A program made the position numbers and the translations under genes. Source: Symmachiella macrocystis (lineage in GTDB: Bacteria; Planctomycetota; Planctomycetia; Planctomycetales; Planctomycetaceae). Taken from it: a DNA stretch of 64,000 nt. This document shows, one piece after another, positions 1 to 9,113 of the stretch; position 1 is the first letter of the stretch, and every line of letters begins with the position of its first letter. The notes under the pieces are model-generated. The model searched no databases. It saw only the letters and a program-made list of their open reading frames with translations, and had not been told where the DNA came from. The DNA lies in assembly GCF_007860075.1 (NCBI RefSeq), contig NZ_SJPP01000001.1, positions 930,001 to 994,000 of the forward strand, in the 5' to 3' direction.

Positions 1-1
1 G

Positions 2-1426
2 TATCTGGCGAGGTTGGCTGTTTATGCGCGCGAGCGAGCCTATATGAAAGACATGCCGGCGGCGCTGCTGCTCGCGTTGTCGAATCGTGATACGGAGTTG
101 ATGCACCGCGTTTTCAATCGCGTTGTCGATAACGGACGCGTACTGCGGACGATGTTTCAGATGATTCGTTCGGGACAGTTCGGCCGCAACAGCTTGTCGT
201 CTTCATTGCAACGCGCATTTGCGCGATGGTTGAACGAGGCTTCCGTAGGTAAGTTGTTGTCGGCTTCGATCGGTCACGATCCCAGCTTGCGCGACGTATT
301 GCGGTTGGCGCGACCGAAGCCGCTGGACAATCAGCGGCGCGCGTTGTTCGGGTGGTTGACGGACAAGGAGCTCGACAAGTGGGCTCCGGCCTCCGCAGAC
401 GACCTGCCGGAGACGGTGCGGAAGTTAATCGCCTATCGCGCAGCAGATTCGGTTGAGGCGCAGATTGAACTGCTCGACGGAGACGGTCTGTCGGTGCGGT
501 GGGATCTGTTGGCTGATGCGGCTCTCGGTCCAGCCGTCTGGAAGGCAATTGCCCGTCAGATGGGACCGCAGGCGCTGCGAATGAACCTCAACACGTTGTT
601 GCGTCATCACGTTTTCGGCAAAGGTTGGCGGAACAACGAGATGGTGGATTACGTAGCCAATCGCTTGAGCGACGTGGACGAAATTCGCCGCTCGCGTCAG
701 TTTCCGTACCAATACTTGGCGGCCTACTTGAACGCCTCGGAAGAGGTTCCGCACAAGATCAAAGCAGCACTACACCAAGCAGCAGAGATCTCTTGCGGAA
801 ACGTGCCGGAATTGCCGGGACCGGTTGTGATCGGATTGGATACGTCCGGTTCGATGTCGATGGCCGTTACGGGACGCCGCGGACGGGGTGCGATAAGTAC
901 GATGCGCTGTGTCGATGTGGCGGCCTTGTTCGCCGCAGCGATGCTGCGTCGCAACCCGGACAGTGTGTTGATTCCATTTGACACGCAGGCGTATAGCGCA
1001 CAGTTCGATCCGGCCGACTCGATTTTGAGTCTGTCGAAGCGGCTGGCGAAGTTTGGTGGGGGCGGAACGGATTGTTCGATTCCGCTCTATTTTGCAAACA
1101 CCATGTATCGCGACCGGCGTTTTGCTGGAGCGATTCTGGTAAGCGACAATGAGAGTTGGGTGGGCACGGGCCGATATGGTTCGACGGGTGTGATCACCGA
1201 GTGGCAGGCGTTCATCAAGAACCAAATGCGACTGGGGGGTCACGACATCGCCACACCAAAATTGGTGTGTGTCGACATTCAACCTTATGGAACGACGCAG
1301 GCTCCGGAACGGGGCGACATTTTGAACATCGGTGGTTTTTCGGACGCCGTGTTCAACGTTGTTGCCGCGTTTATCAGCGACGATACCCAACGGTTCGTTG
1401 CCGAAGTGGAGTCGATCGTGTTGTGA
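2..1426 (+). CDS. Ro60/Rsr-like TROVE-domain RNA-binding protein, 5' end cut by window
   Basis: Bacterial Ro60 (Rsr) is a ring-shaped protein of HEAT-like repeats plus a von Willebrand A domain. In studied bacteria it binds Y RNAs and acts in RNA quality control with exoribonucleases. The reading frame is already open at base 2 and starts inside the helical TROVE repeats ([15 protein letters not shown]), so the true start lies left of the window; a TTG at 14 is only an apparent start. The C-terminal vWA domain carries a MIDAS-type metal site: DTSGSMS near residue 275 of the visible frame, GGGTDCS, and a later VSDNES. The gene ends 5 bases before a strong terminator, so it is the last gene of its transcript. 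No Y RNA is visible in the window; it would have to lie upstream. Family assignment is secure, the N-terminus is not visible. Confidence 0.9.
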   Translation, partial: YLARLAVYARERAYMKDMPAALLLALSNRDTELMHRVFNRVVDNGRVLRTMFQMIRSGQFGRNSLSSSLQRAFARWLNEASVGKLLSASIGHDPSLRDVLRLARPKPLDNQRRALFGWLTDKELDKWAPASADDLPETVRKLIAYRAADSVEAQIELLDGDGLSVRWDLLADAALGPAVWKAIARQMGPQALRMNLNTLLRHHVFGKGWRNNEMVDYVANRLSDVDEIRRSRQFPYQYLAAYLNASEEVPHKIKAALHQAAEISCGNVPELPGPVVIGLDTSGSMSMAVTGRRGRGAISTMRCVDVAALFAAAMLRRNPDSVLIPFDTQAYSAQFDPADSILSLSKRLAKFGGGGTDCSIPLYFANTMYRDRRFAGAILVSDNESWVGTGRYGSTGVITEWQAFIKNQMRLGGHDIATPKLVCVDIQPYGTTQAPERGDILNIGGFSDAVFNVVAAFISDDTQRFVAEVESIVL

Positions 1427-1431
1427 TTCCG

Positions 1432-1470
1432 CACCCCCGGTTCTAGCAATAGGACCGGGGGTGTTTTTTT
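1432..1470 (+). terminator. Rho-independent terminator of the Ro60 gene
   Basis: A perfect 10-bp stem (1432-1441 with 1454-1463, arm CACCCCCGGT) has a 12-nt loop and is followed directly by seven T (1464-1470). It begins 5 bases after the Ro60 stop codon. Confidence 0.93.
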
Positions 1471-1583
1471 CCGCATGCGTTCGTCGTCCCATGTAAATTG
1501 CTCGGTCCCCCTGACTGGCGTACAATGGCCCTTCAACTCATCGATGGTCGCTAGTGCTGTTCAGGGGAGTGGGGACGTCTCGT

Positions 1584-2999
1584 ATGTTACGTTTGTTGAT
1601 AGCTGTCGGGGCCATTCTCGTTGTGGGATCGCCGTTATCTGCAGCCCAGCGGCCGAATATCATTATGATCGTTGCCGACGACCACGCGCCATGGGCGTTT
1701 GGAGCAGCGGGACATCCTGATGCGCGGACGCCGAATATGGACCGGCTCAGTCGTGAAGGCGCCCGGTTGACGAATTGCTTTGTCGCCACGCCGGTCTGCA
1801 GTGCCTCGCGGGCAGCACTCATGACGAGTCGTTATCCGACCGAGACCGGCATCACCGATTATCTCAGCCCCGAGAGAATGCCCGACCTGGGACTCGATCC
1901 GGCGCTGCCCGTTTGGCCGCGGCTGTTGTCGGCGGCGGGGTATCGGACGGCTCTGATTGGCAAGTGGCATTTGGGGGAGACCGACCGCTGTCATCCTACA
2001 AAATTCGGCTATGATCTCTTCACCGGTTTTCGGCACGGCGGAATGACGTCGCAAAATCCGCTGGTGGAGATCGACGGAACCGAGCGACGCGTCACAGGTT
2101 GGACACCCGATATTCTGACCGACCATGCACTCCAATTCCTCAAAGAAAATGGCGACGGCAAGCCGTTTTGTCTTTCACTGCACTTCTGGGCGCCGCACGC
2201 CAACGCGCACAAGATCGACAAAGACCGCACATGGCTCCCCTTGTCCGCAGCCGACTTTGGACCGTTTCGCGATCTCGATCCCCAGGTTCCCCAGCCCGAT
2301 TTCCCGGACCTCGACATCCCCCGCGTCAAACGCATGACCCGCGAGTATTTAGGCTCGATCGCCAGCGTCGACCGTAATGTAGGCCGCGTCCTCCAAGCTT
2401 TAGAGGATTTAAAATTGGCCGAGAATACTGTGGTCATTTATACCTCGGACCACGGCTACAACCTGGGGCACCACGGTATCTGGCACAAGGGAAACGGCCG
2501 CTGGATCTTAAAGAATAATCGCGGCGCCCGTCCCAACTTGTGGGACCACTCATTACGCACGCCAACCATCATCCGCTGGCCCGGCCAGATTCCACCCGGC
2601 ACCGTGATCGACCGTTGCGTCACCTTTCTGGATTGGTTCCCCACAATCCTCGACATGGCCGGCATGGCCCGCCCAAAAGATATTACGCTTCGGGGCCGTA
2701 GTTTTTTGCCGCTACTGCAAGGCGAGAAGATCAATTGGGACGACAACGTCTTCGTGCAATACCGCATGTGGGACTGGAACCAAACCGCCGCCGATCTGCG
2801 CGCTTATCGCACGCCACGCTGGAAATTGATCCGTGATTTTCACAACACCGGGCAGGACGAACTCTACTATTTGGCGAATGATCCCAAAGAATTAAACAAT
2901 TTGACCGACTCGGTGGATCCCCAAGTAGTGGCGGTCAAAGCCAAACTCAACCACCGCCTGCAAAAAGCGATGCAAAAGATCGGCGACCAGCCCAATTGA
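1584..2999 (+). CDS. Secreted sulfatase (type I, formylglycine-dependent)
   Basis: Arylsulfatase-type hydrolase predicted to cleave sulfate esters, probably from polysaccharides, outside the cytoplasm. Residues 1-21 look like a signal peptide (MLRLLIAVGAILVVGSPLSA). The metal-binding Asp pair sits at D32-D33 (VADDH). The signature is C72-S-A-S-R followed by AALMTSRYP, so Cys72 would be the residue converted to formylglycine. GKWHLGE and TSDHGYNLG supply further active-site residues. About 471 residues is normal for the family. I chose ATG 1584 over the upstream GTG 1554 because a GGGGA-type ribosome site (about 1571-1576) lies at good distance and the signal peptide then starts cleanly. The next gene starts 38 bases downstream on the same strand. 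Substrate specificity cannot be read from sequence. Confidence 0.93.
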   Translation: MLRLLIAVGAILVVGSPLSAAQRPNIIMIVADDHAPWAFGAAGHPDARTPNMDRLSREGARLTNCFVATPVCSASRAALMTSRYPTETGITDYLSPERMPDLGLDPALPVWPRLLSAAGYRTALIGKWHLGETDRCHPTKFGYDLFTGFRHGGMTSQNPLVEIDGTERRVTGWTPDILTDHALQFLKENGDGKPFCLSLHFWAPHANAHKIDKDRTWLPLSAADFGPFRDLDPQVPQPDFPDLDIPRVKRMTREYLGSIASVDRNVGRVLQALEDLKLAENTVVIYTSDHGYNLGHHGIWHKGNGRWILKNNRGARPNLWDHSLRTPTIIRWPGQIPPGTVIDRCVTFLDWFPTILDMAGMARPKDITLRGRSFLPLLQGEKINWDDNVFVQYRMWDWNQTAADLRAYRTPRWKLIRDFHNTGQDELYYLANDPKELNNLTDSVDPQVVAVKAKLNHRLQKAMQKIGDQPN

Positions 3000-3037
3000 T
3001 ATGGCGCGCCCTACATTTATGTTGTGGGAGTTTCAAT

Positions 3038-4447
3038 ATGATGCGTTTTGTTCTTGCCGGGCTGTTGCTCATCAATTGTCAAACATGCTGGGCTGACGAT
3101 GAGCCGCCGCAGGCGATTTCAAAACGTGATCCGCTGAGTTTTACGCCACAGCGGGCGGAAACGCCGGCCCTGCAATATGTTTTGATGCCGCCTTACTTGG
3201 ATAAAACCGAAGGAAACGCGGCGACGATGTATTACCGGGCACTGTTGGAGCTCAGTGAACTTGAACGACTTAAAAAGGGCGCAAACCTTTTCGATGAAGT
3301 ACTTGCCTGGACTGCGGCGCCGGACGATGTCTTTAACGTGGATAAAGTGCGAGACACGCTCAAACCGTTTCGGGCAGTTCTAGAAAACACGGAAATCGCC
3401 GCTCGTCGAACCTATTGTCGCTGGGATCTGCCGCAAGCAGAAAACAAGGAAGATCTGTATTACATCACGCTGAATGAGAGTCAGGAGATGCGTGAAATCG
3501 CTCGACTATTGGTCCTCAAAGCGCGACTGGAGATCACCGAAGGAGACTACGATCAAGCGGTGCGGACATTTCAAACGACTTATGCCATGGCTCGGCATGT
3601 TTCCGAACCGCCTATCATCATTTGTGATCTCATCGGCGTGGCCATCGTCTCGATGATCAACGATCAGGTCGCCGCGTTCGTCCGTGCTCCCGATACTCCG
3701 AATCTGTACTGGCCGCTGACAGCGCTGCCGCGACCGATTATTGATGTTCGTCCGTCGATGGGACTGGAAGGGAACGGCCTGTACTTTGTATTCCCGCAAT
3801 TATTGGCAGCCAAAACCAAAACGCTGACGCCCGAGCAATGGCAGGCGGAGTTGGAGGCGTTTTTGAAGAAATTCGAAAAGGTCGCCGCCGCTACAGGGGG
3901 CATGGACGCTGACGAACTGGCCGAAATCAAAAAGAAAACGGACTTTAAAACCATCATGGCTCGTGCGGTGGAAGCGAAGACCGGCCTAATCAAAATGGGG
4001 CAGCCTTCACAAGCCGCAAAGGACATGGCAGCCGGTCAAGCAATTTTGCTGTATACCGCATTGGTCTTCGATCATTTCCGGGATGACCTATTTAAGTGGG
4101 CCTACGTTCCTTTGGCAGAGGCAGGTGAGGAATTTAGAAACGCCCGCAAATCGATTAAAGAAAATAGCGATACGATCGAACTCGTGCCAGTTGCGGCACT
4201 GTTGTTACCGGCTTTGGATGGGGTCGTCCGCGCCGTCCAACGTCAGGAAGGCGTTATTGCACAACTGCGCGGGTTCGAGGCGATCCGCATGTATGCCGCC
4301 GAGCATGACGGAGAATTGCCGGACAAACTTTCGGATATCAAAGCAGTCCCGATTCCGGATGACCCGCTGACCGGCAAACCGTTTTTCTATCACCGTGACG
4401 GAGAGACAGGGGCGCTGGGAACGATGCCGTTGAGGATCGCTAAGTAG
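3038..4447 (+). CDS. Exported protein of unknown function, planctomycete type
   Basis: I do not recognise a characterised family. The 469-residue protein starts with a signal peptide (MMRFVLAGLLLINC, cleavage probably near ADDEPP). It is largely helical and charged. The C-terminal 60 residues read IRMYAAEHDGELP, then PIPDDPLTGKPFFYHRDG; this 'aged/heavy helix - DPLTGKP - Y' layout recurs in exported planctomycete proteins whose other members resemble pseudopilin C-termini. ATG 3038 (or 3041) is preceded by GTGGGAG at 3024-3030. It lies 38 bases after the sulfatase stop and is probably co-transcribed. It ends 12 bases from the convergent glycosyltransferase gene, with no obvious terminator between them. 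Confidence 0.75.
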   Translation: MMRFVLAGLLLINCQTCWADDEPPQAISKRDPLSFTPQRAETPALQYVLMPPYLDKTEGNAATMYYRALLELSELERLKKGANLFDEVLAWTAAPDDVFNVDKVRDTLKPFRAVLENTEIAARRTYCRWDLPQAENKEDLYYITLNESQEMREIARLLVLKARLEITEGDYDQAVRTFQTTYAMARHVSEPPIIICDLIGVAIVSMINDQVAAFVRAPDTPNLYWPLTALPRPIIDVRPSMGLEGNGLYFVFPQLLAAKTKTLTPEQWQAELEAFLKKFEKVAAATGGMDADELAEIKKKTDFKTIMARAVEAKTGLIKMGQPSQAAKDMAAGQAILLYTALVFDHFRDDLFKWAYVPLAEAGEEFRNARKSIKENSDTIELVPVAALLLPALDGVVRAVQRQEGVIAQLRGFEAIRMYAAEHDGELPDKLSDIKAVPIPDDPLTGKPFFYHRDGETGALGTMPLRIAK

Positions 4448-4459
4448 CCCTCTGGGCTG

Positions 4460-6181
4460 CTATTGCTTTCGGCGACCGGGCTGGGCTTCGTTGGCGACTT
4501 GATCCGCTGGTTTGGCCACGCGATAGATCCACATTTTGTGAAACCGCGGATCATTCTCAAACAGCAGTTGCAGTTCGCTGGATGGCGCTAATTTCCGGTT
4601 GCGGACACCGGCAAAAAAGGTGTAGTCGCGCTCCAGCAACAAGAATTCTACGTTGTTCCTACGCAGCCAACCGATGTTGTCTTTGAGCCAAATATTCAGA
4701 TCCGCACGAGGAGGGACAACCAGCTTTGTGTATTCCGACTTCGCGTAAAAAGGAACGCGGCGCCATTTCTGTGTGCAAGCGATGTTCGTTTTTTTGCCGC
4801 TCGTCTTGCGAACCAACTCACCCAATTCTCGTTCCAATGCCTTTCCGTCCCGCAGGTAATGGAACGAACGGCCGATCGATGCTACCGCCAAGCAGCACAC
4901 AATCGTGCAGGTCGCAGTGCGGACCAAGGCCCCGCGGTTGATCTGCTCCAACTGCACGCCCAGCCAATCGGTGAATTGAAAGAATCCCAAACAGGTCCAC
5001 GGTAACACAAAGGGAATCAAGGCAAAGGCGTAACGTGACGAGATCACGTGTTCGGTAGCCAAATGGTGCAACAAAATCCCCAACACCAGCAGCGATTGCA
5101 GCACCAACGGCCAATCTCGTTCGTTGCGCCAAAACCGGGACCGTCCCCAATACAACCCAATGAACAGACAGATCAACGTCGGAAATTCAAAAGCCTTGGT
5201 CACATGGTAGGACAGGTCGGCGATGTAGACCCACCAGAGATGATCCTTCGCCAAGTCCACAAGCCGCGTCTGTTTATTCTGATAGGCGGGCAAACTTTCC
5301 GCCAGATGTTTTAAGCTCCGCCGCGGGCTCATCAAATTCCAGGCTTCCGGACCGTCGGCCGGCGTCAAACCCGCATACGCCGATTGGTGCTTTTCAGAAT
5401 AATCTCGGGCCATAGCAACCAGTTGCCATTTCCCCCAATCTTCGGCCGGAATCACCGTAACCGCTGTGGTGACAACAGCAGCGAACAACAACGACACAGT
5501 CAGCGCTGGTTTCCATAGTTTCATAAACAACCGCCGCCGCTCCGGCCAGACATGGGCCGTCCACCACATCCCTGCCAACACGAATAGAATAATGCCTTCC
5601 ACGCGGGTCATCGTCGCGATCATGCACAGCACGCCGCCCAGCAGAAAGCGCCACCAACTATTGTGCTGCACCGCTGACCAAAAGACAGCGATCGCTGAAA
5701 ATCCAAACAGCCAATACAAACCTTCGCGCAGAACTTCACTACTCACGTGCGCCATTGTGGGATGCACCGTATAGATCAGCGCCGCCATTTCCGCGACGCG
5801 CCGCCCAAACGCTGACCGGCAGAACCAATACAACGGCAGTAAGGCCAATGTCGCCGCAACGGCGCTAATCAGTTGGCCCGCCAAGACATGATTGATTCCC
5901 GTGCGCGCAACGAGCAAGATCAACAGTGGATAGGGGTTGAGCAGATATTTATCGGGAATTTTTTCGACGTTGCCCGATTCAATCATATGCGCCCAGCCGA
6001 CGTAATTCAGGCCATCGCGGCTGATCACATCGTTTGCATTGACCAACACCAATCGAAGCCCCAAGGCGACGATCATCAACAACGGCAATAACCAACGCGA
6101 ATCACCCAACCAAGGTAATCGCCAACCTTCATTTTGGGTTACTGAGGGGTGATCAGTGGTAGTGTCGCGTGGTTGCTTCAT
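4460..6181 (-). CDS. Multi-pass membrane glycosyltransferase, GT39/ArnT-like
   Basis: Polytopic inner-membrane protein of about 573 residues resembling the dolichyl-phosphate-mannose protein mannosyltransferase / ArnT superfamily, which moves a sugar from a polyprenyl-phosphate donor to an acceptor on the outer face of the membrane. A first helix (LLPLLMIVALGLRLVLV) is followed by a loop with DVISRDGLNYVGWA, the position of the catalytic acidic residue in this superfamily, then about ten more helices and a soluble C-terminal domain. The motif VHPTMAHVSSEVLREGLYW matches the second membrane glycosyltransferase of this window at 44620-46299 (MHPELVKLSVEPIRESTYW), so the two are paralogues. The start is uncertain: ATG 6181 is chosen, GTG 6232 is possible, and neither has a clear ribosome site. 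Confidence 0.8.
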   Translation of the reverse strand: MKQPRDTTTDHPSVTQNEGWRLPWLGDSRWLLPLLMIVALGLRLVLVNANDVISRDGLNYVGWAHMIESGNVEKIPDKYLLNPYPLLILLVARTGINHVLAGQLISAVAATLALLPLYWFCRSAFGRRVAEMAALIYTVHPTMAHVSSEVLREGLYWLFGFSAIAVFWSAVQHNSWWRFLLGGVLCMIATMTRVEGIILFVLAGMWWTAHVWPERRRLFMKLWKPALTVSLLFAAVVTTAVTVIPAEDWGKWQLVAMARDYSEKHQSAYAGLTPADGPEAWNLMSPRRSLKHLAESLPAYQNKQTRLVDLAKDHLWWVYIADLSYHVTKAFEFPTLICLFIGLYWGRSRFWRNERDWPLVLQSLLVLGILLHHLATEHVISSRYAFALIPFVLPWTCLGFFQFTDWLGVQLEQINRGALVRTATCTIVCCLAVASIGRSFHYLRDGKALERELGELVRKTSGKKTNIACTQKWRRVPFYAKSEYTKLVVPPRADLNIWLKDNIGWLRRNNVEFLLLERDYTFFAGVRNRKLAPSSELQLLFENDPRFHKMWIYRVAKPADQVANEAQPGRRKQ

Positions 6182-6620
6182 GCGGAGGTTGCAGAGTCGT
6201 CCTTGAGCGGGCGGCCGTGTTATACGTTTCACCCGAATTCGATCGGCGAAAATTGCATCGTGTTCGGAAATTCACTCGACAGTTGAAATCGGAGTTCGCG
6301 CCCCTGCAGCATCGGGCCTGCTTCCCACCGATCTCAAAGCGCGGCGGATTCTAAGAGGCATTCCACAGACTGGCAAGGGCAATCACCGGCAACACCCTCC
6401 GGCCTGCAAACTCCAGACGATCGCAATTAGCGCTGGCTGTATTGAGATAGCCAATTCCTGCAGAAAAAACCTCTATCTCAATACTGGCCCGCACCCAACT
6501 GAGCTGCCAAATCGGTTAAGCGTCAGGCTTCTCGCAAGTCGTTTCCAAACCTCTGAGGCTTCCTGTTGACGGTACTGTGCCAGTTTTCGGTACTTGCGCA
6601 ATCGACTTTTGAAACGGGTT
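6182..6620. other. Intergenic stretch with one perfect inverted repeat
   Basis: About 440 bases between two minus-strand genes. I see no supportable gene. It holds the inverted repeat described at 6439-6484 and otherwise unstructured sequence. Confidence 0.6.
6439..6484. repeat. Perfect 12-bp inverted repeat, 22-nt spacer
   Basis: Arms GTATTGAGATAG (6439-6450) and CTATCTCAATAC (6473-6484) are exact reverse complements. No T-run follows on either strand, so it is not a standard terminator. It lies about 140 bases past the end of the CPBP protease gene and could be an mRNA 3' structure or a protein-binding site. Confidence 0.7.
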
Positions 6621-7325
6621 TTAGGGGTCCCCATCCAGAATTTGCGGCGGATATTCCGGCGTCGACGCGCGGAAATCGCGGGCAATTTTCACAAATGCCA
6701 AATAATCATAGACCGCGTGCGAAATGATCGGCGCCATCAAATTCCCCGTATAATGCCATTGCAAACCGAAAAACAGTCCGGCCAGCGCCGCTAAAATCAC
6801 ATAGGTCGTGGTGACCGCGTGCGCCAATCCAAACAACAAGCTGCTAATCAGCAAACCGACCACAAACGACCCGCCCCCGGTCAATGGCAGCAGCAGGCCG
6901 CGAAACAACACCTCTTCTCCCACTCCGGCCAATATCGCAACCACAGCCAAATCGGCTTTGCTGCAGCGGGCAAAGATCGGTCCCAGCAAGTCGTTCAGCG
7001 TCTCCTTAATCGTGCGCAGCGGCCCGACGGGATAGCGGTCAAAAATCACAAATCCCGCGTACAGCGGCACCACACCCGCCAAACCCCACAAGACCGCCCA
7101 GGGATCCCAGTCCAAACTCTCCAGTGGCGGCACACCAAACACCCATCCCAATGCCAGCGCAACGACAACTAACCCTCCTTCGAAGAGGGCCGCCATCGCG
7201 AGAAACGAGTTGCGATCCGAATCCTGCTCCATGGTCGTTAATAATTCCGCAAAATGGTCAGTGAGCTCTGTGTCGTCAAATAGCAGTGTCGTAAAATCAG
7301 TGATCGAGGCTCTACGGTAATGCAT
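6621..7325 (-). CDS. CPBP (Abi/CAAX-type) intramembrane metalloprotease
   Basis: Membrane protease of the Rce1/CPBP family; bacterial members cleave or modify membrane-associated proteins, and some take part in bacteriocin immunity. The conserved motifs are present: EEVLFRG at residues 137-143, FGLAHA with His169, and SHAVYD with His203, which together would form the zinc site. Hydrophobic segments near 47-65, 77-97, 127-145, 155-170 and 177-192 fit a multi-pass topology. ATG 7325 has GGAG just upstream and gives 234 residues; a TTG at 7343 is less likely. Substrate is unknown. The gene follows the glycosyltransferase at 7383 on the same strand after about 57 bases. Confidence 0.88.
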   Translation of the reverse strand: MHYRRASITDFTTLLFDDTELTDHFAELLTTMEQDSDRNSFLAMAALFEGGLVVVALALGWVFGVPPLESLDWDPWAVLWGLAGVVPLYAGFVIFDRYPVGPLRTIKETLNDLLGPIFARCSKADLAVVAILAGVGEEVLFRGLLLPLTGGGSFVVGLLISSLLFGLAHAVTTTYVILAALAGLFFGLQWHYTGNLMAPIISHAVYDYLAFVKIARDFRASTPEYPPQILDGDP

Positions 7326-7382
7326 TTCTCCGCGGAATAACAACTATCAACCTCGCACCGAAATTCAAGCTCCGCAAATGTG

Positions 7383-8351
7383 TCACGCCGTTTCCCCGAC
7401 AGCTAACGCTCTCAGTCGCCCCAATAACTCTTCCCGAAATCGCTGCAACGAAAACTCCCGATCACCATGCGCGCGGCAACTGCGTGATTGACGTAACTTT
7501 TCGCCCGGATCGAATAACGTCGCGATCGCGTTGCTGAATTCTCCAACACTCGTACACAGATGTCCGCAGCCATCGACAAGCTGTTCCTGAAATCCCCCCC
7601 GACGATCAACAATCGGAATGCAACCGGCCCGCAGCGCTTCGGCTGCCGTCCGTCCAAACGACTCCGTGAGAGTCGGATGGTGGTACAACAACGCATCCCA
7701 ATGCAACAAACGTTCACGAGCCGACCACGCCGCTTCAAAAAACTGGGCCTGCCCCGCGCAAGCGGTGCGCAGCGGATCTTTTAGCTTGGCTGGACACCCC
7801 ACGAACTCCCAGGCGACCTCCGGATGTCGCTGCGCCAGTTCCGCATAAAACTCCACCAGCATCTCCGGCCATTTCCGCGGCGCCGGCGTACACAATCGCC
7901 CCACCACCGGTCTGCCCCGCAACGCGCGTGTGTCGAATCGCCGCTCCCGCCCAATGGGTGTCGGCACCGCTTGGTGCAACACGGTGTCCGCCTCAGCGCC
8001 ACAGCACTCCGCCAGCAACCGCGAACAATAAACACGCAAGTCACTCGCCGCCGGCGTGATGCGCGAATGCTGATACAGCAACGTCGCCACGGGCAAAGGA
8101 CCTTCCGCGCGACGGGCGGAGGTATTGTGCAACAAGACCACATCCGCGCCGCTACTACGCACGCGCGCTGCCGTTACTTTGTCCCATTGTTCGATTTCAC
8201 AATCATCAAACACCACCCGCGTGTCCGCAGCTACGCGGCTGAGAAATACAACCGTGTGTTGAAACTCCGGCAAACTGCGAACCACCGTCCACGCGCACGC
8301 CGCCGTCCCCCCCATGATCCGCCCCACATTACACACCTGCAACATGCGCAC
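7383..8351 (-). CDS. Glycosyltransferase, GT-B fold (GT4-like)
   Basis: Soluble glycosyltransferase of 322 residues. The N-terminus MLQVCNVGRIMGGTAAC has the Gly-rich loop of GT-B enzymes. The C-terminal half has LLYHHPTLTESFGRTAAEAL followed by AGCIPIVDRRGGFQE, the GT4 donor-nucleotide region with the E-x7-E type element. It is the last of three minus-strand genes (DUF115-like, GT2, GT4) that follow the phage-derived tail genes with short gaps, so it may act on a particle component or a surface glycan. The start is GTG 8351, which has GGGAG at a good distance; ATG 8345 is the alternative. Donor and acceptor cannot be inferred. Confidence 0.82.
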   Translation of the reverse strand: MRMLQVCNVGRIMGGTAACAWTVVRSLPEFQHTVVFLSRVAADTRVVFDDCEIEQWDKVTAARVRSSGADVVLLHNTSARRAEGPLPVATLLYQHSRITPAASDLRVYCSRLLAECCGAEADTVLHQAVPTPIGRERRFDTRALRGRPVVGRLCTPAPRKWPEMLVEFYAELAQRHPEVAWEFVGCPAKLKDPLRTACAGQAQFFEAAWSARERLLHWDALLYHHPTLTESFGRTAAEALRAGCIPIVDRRGGFQEQLVDGCGHLCTSVGEFSNAIATLFDPGEKLRQSRSCRAHGDREFSLQRFREELLGRLRALAVGETA

Positions 8352-8398
8352 AGCTTTGCTCCCGGCCCAACAGAGAGGATCTCAAACCAAACGAAAAA

Positions 8399-9100
8399 TC
8401 AGTCAAGCCCGGACAGACCACCCGCAAGAAGCTGCTGCCACTTCGCAATAAACACCTGACGGTCCGCGCACCATTGCTCGCGCTGCCGCGGCAAAAGGCA
8501 GCCGTCATGCGCCGTGCGATGCCCCAAATGCACCAACGGTAACCCGGCAACATCCCGCAGCACTTCTCGGGAATCATCCGCCGCCGATGCCGCGCGCAAC
8601 TGCAAATCGGTGTCCGACCAATACACGCGCAGCGACTCATCGAATCCCCCCAGCTCGTGAAATACAGAAGCTGCGATCGCAAAACACCACCCTGCCAGAT
8701 AGTTCCGCATCGCCAACCGGTCCAACAGCGATGCGGGCAACGCCCGCTCAATGCGCATGGCAACACCGGTCAGGACGCACTCCTTCTGCCGCAACGGTCG
8801 CACCAATTCGTCGACCCACGGCCCCGTGGAAATCGTGTCGTTATTCAAAAACACCAAAAACGGTGTCCTGGCCGCGGCCGCACCACGGTTCCAAGCCGCC
8901 GAGACCCCGCGGTGCGGTTGTAAAATCAATCGCCCGGGAGAAAGATCCCCCACGCTTAACCCTGCCGCTGTCTGCGGACTCCCGTCATCCACAATGACAA
9001 CCGGCCAAGCCGCAGGGTCCTGTTCGCGAAAACTGGTCAAACAGTGCCGTGTCAAATCCGCATGTCCCCGCTGCGGGATGATGATGGTCGTATCGAGCAT
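8399..9100 (-). CDS. Glycosyltransferase family 2 protein
   Basis: GT-A fold glycosyltransferase of about 233 residues. The start reads MLDTTIIIPQRGHADLTRHC, followed by VVIVDDGSP (nucleotide-binding Asp pair) and VFLNNDT, the DxD-equivalent that binds the metal and sugar nucleotide. FHELGGFDESL and VYWSDTDLQLR match the acceptor-side motifs of GT2 rhamnosyl-type enzymes. ATG 9100 has AGGA about 7 bases upstream and starts 13 bases after the stop of the preceding DUF115-like gene, suggesting one operon. The longer frame reaching 9421 overlaps that gene and is not credible. Confidence 0.88.
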   Translation of the reverse strand: MLDTTIIIPQRGHADLTRHCLTSFREQDPAAWPVVIVDDGSPQTAAGLSVGDLSPGRLILQPHRGVSAAWNRGAAAARTPFLVFLNNDTISTGPWVDELVRPLRQKECVLTGVAMRIERALPASLLDRLAMRNYLAGWCFAIAASVFHELGGFDESLRVYWSDTDLQLRAASAADDSREVLRDVAGLPLVHLGHRTAHDGCLLPRQREQWCADRQVFIAKWQQLLAGGLSGLD

Positions 9101-9113
9101 CGTGAATCCTGTG

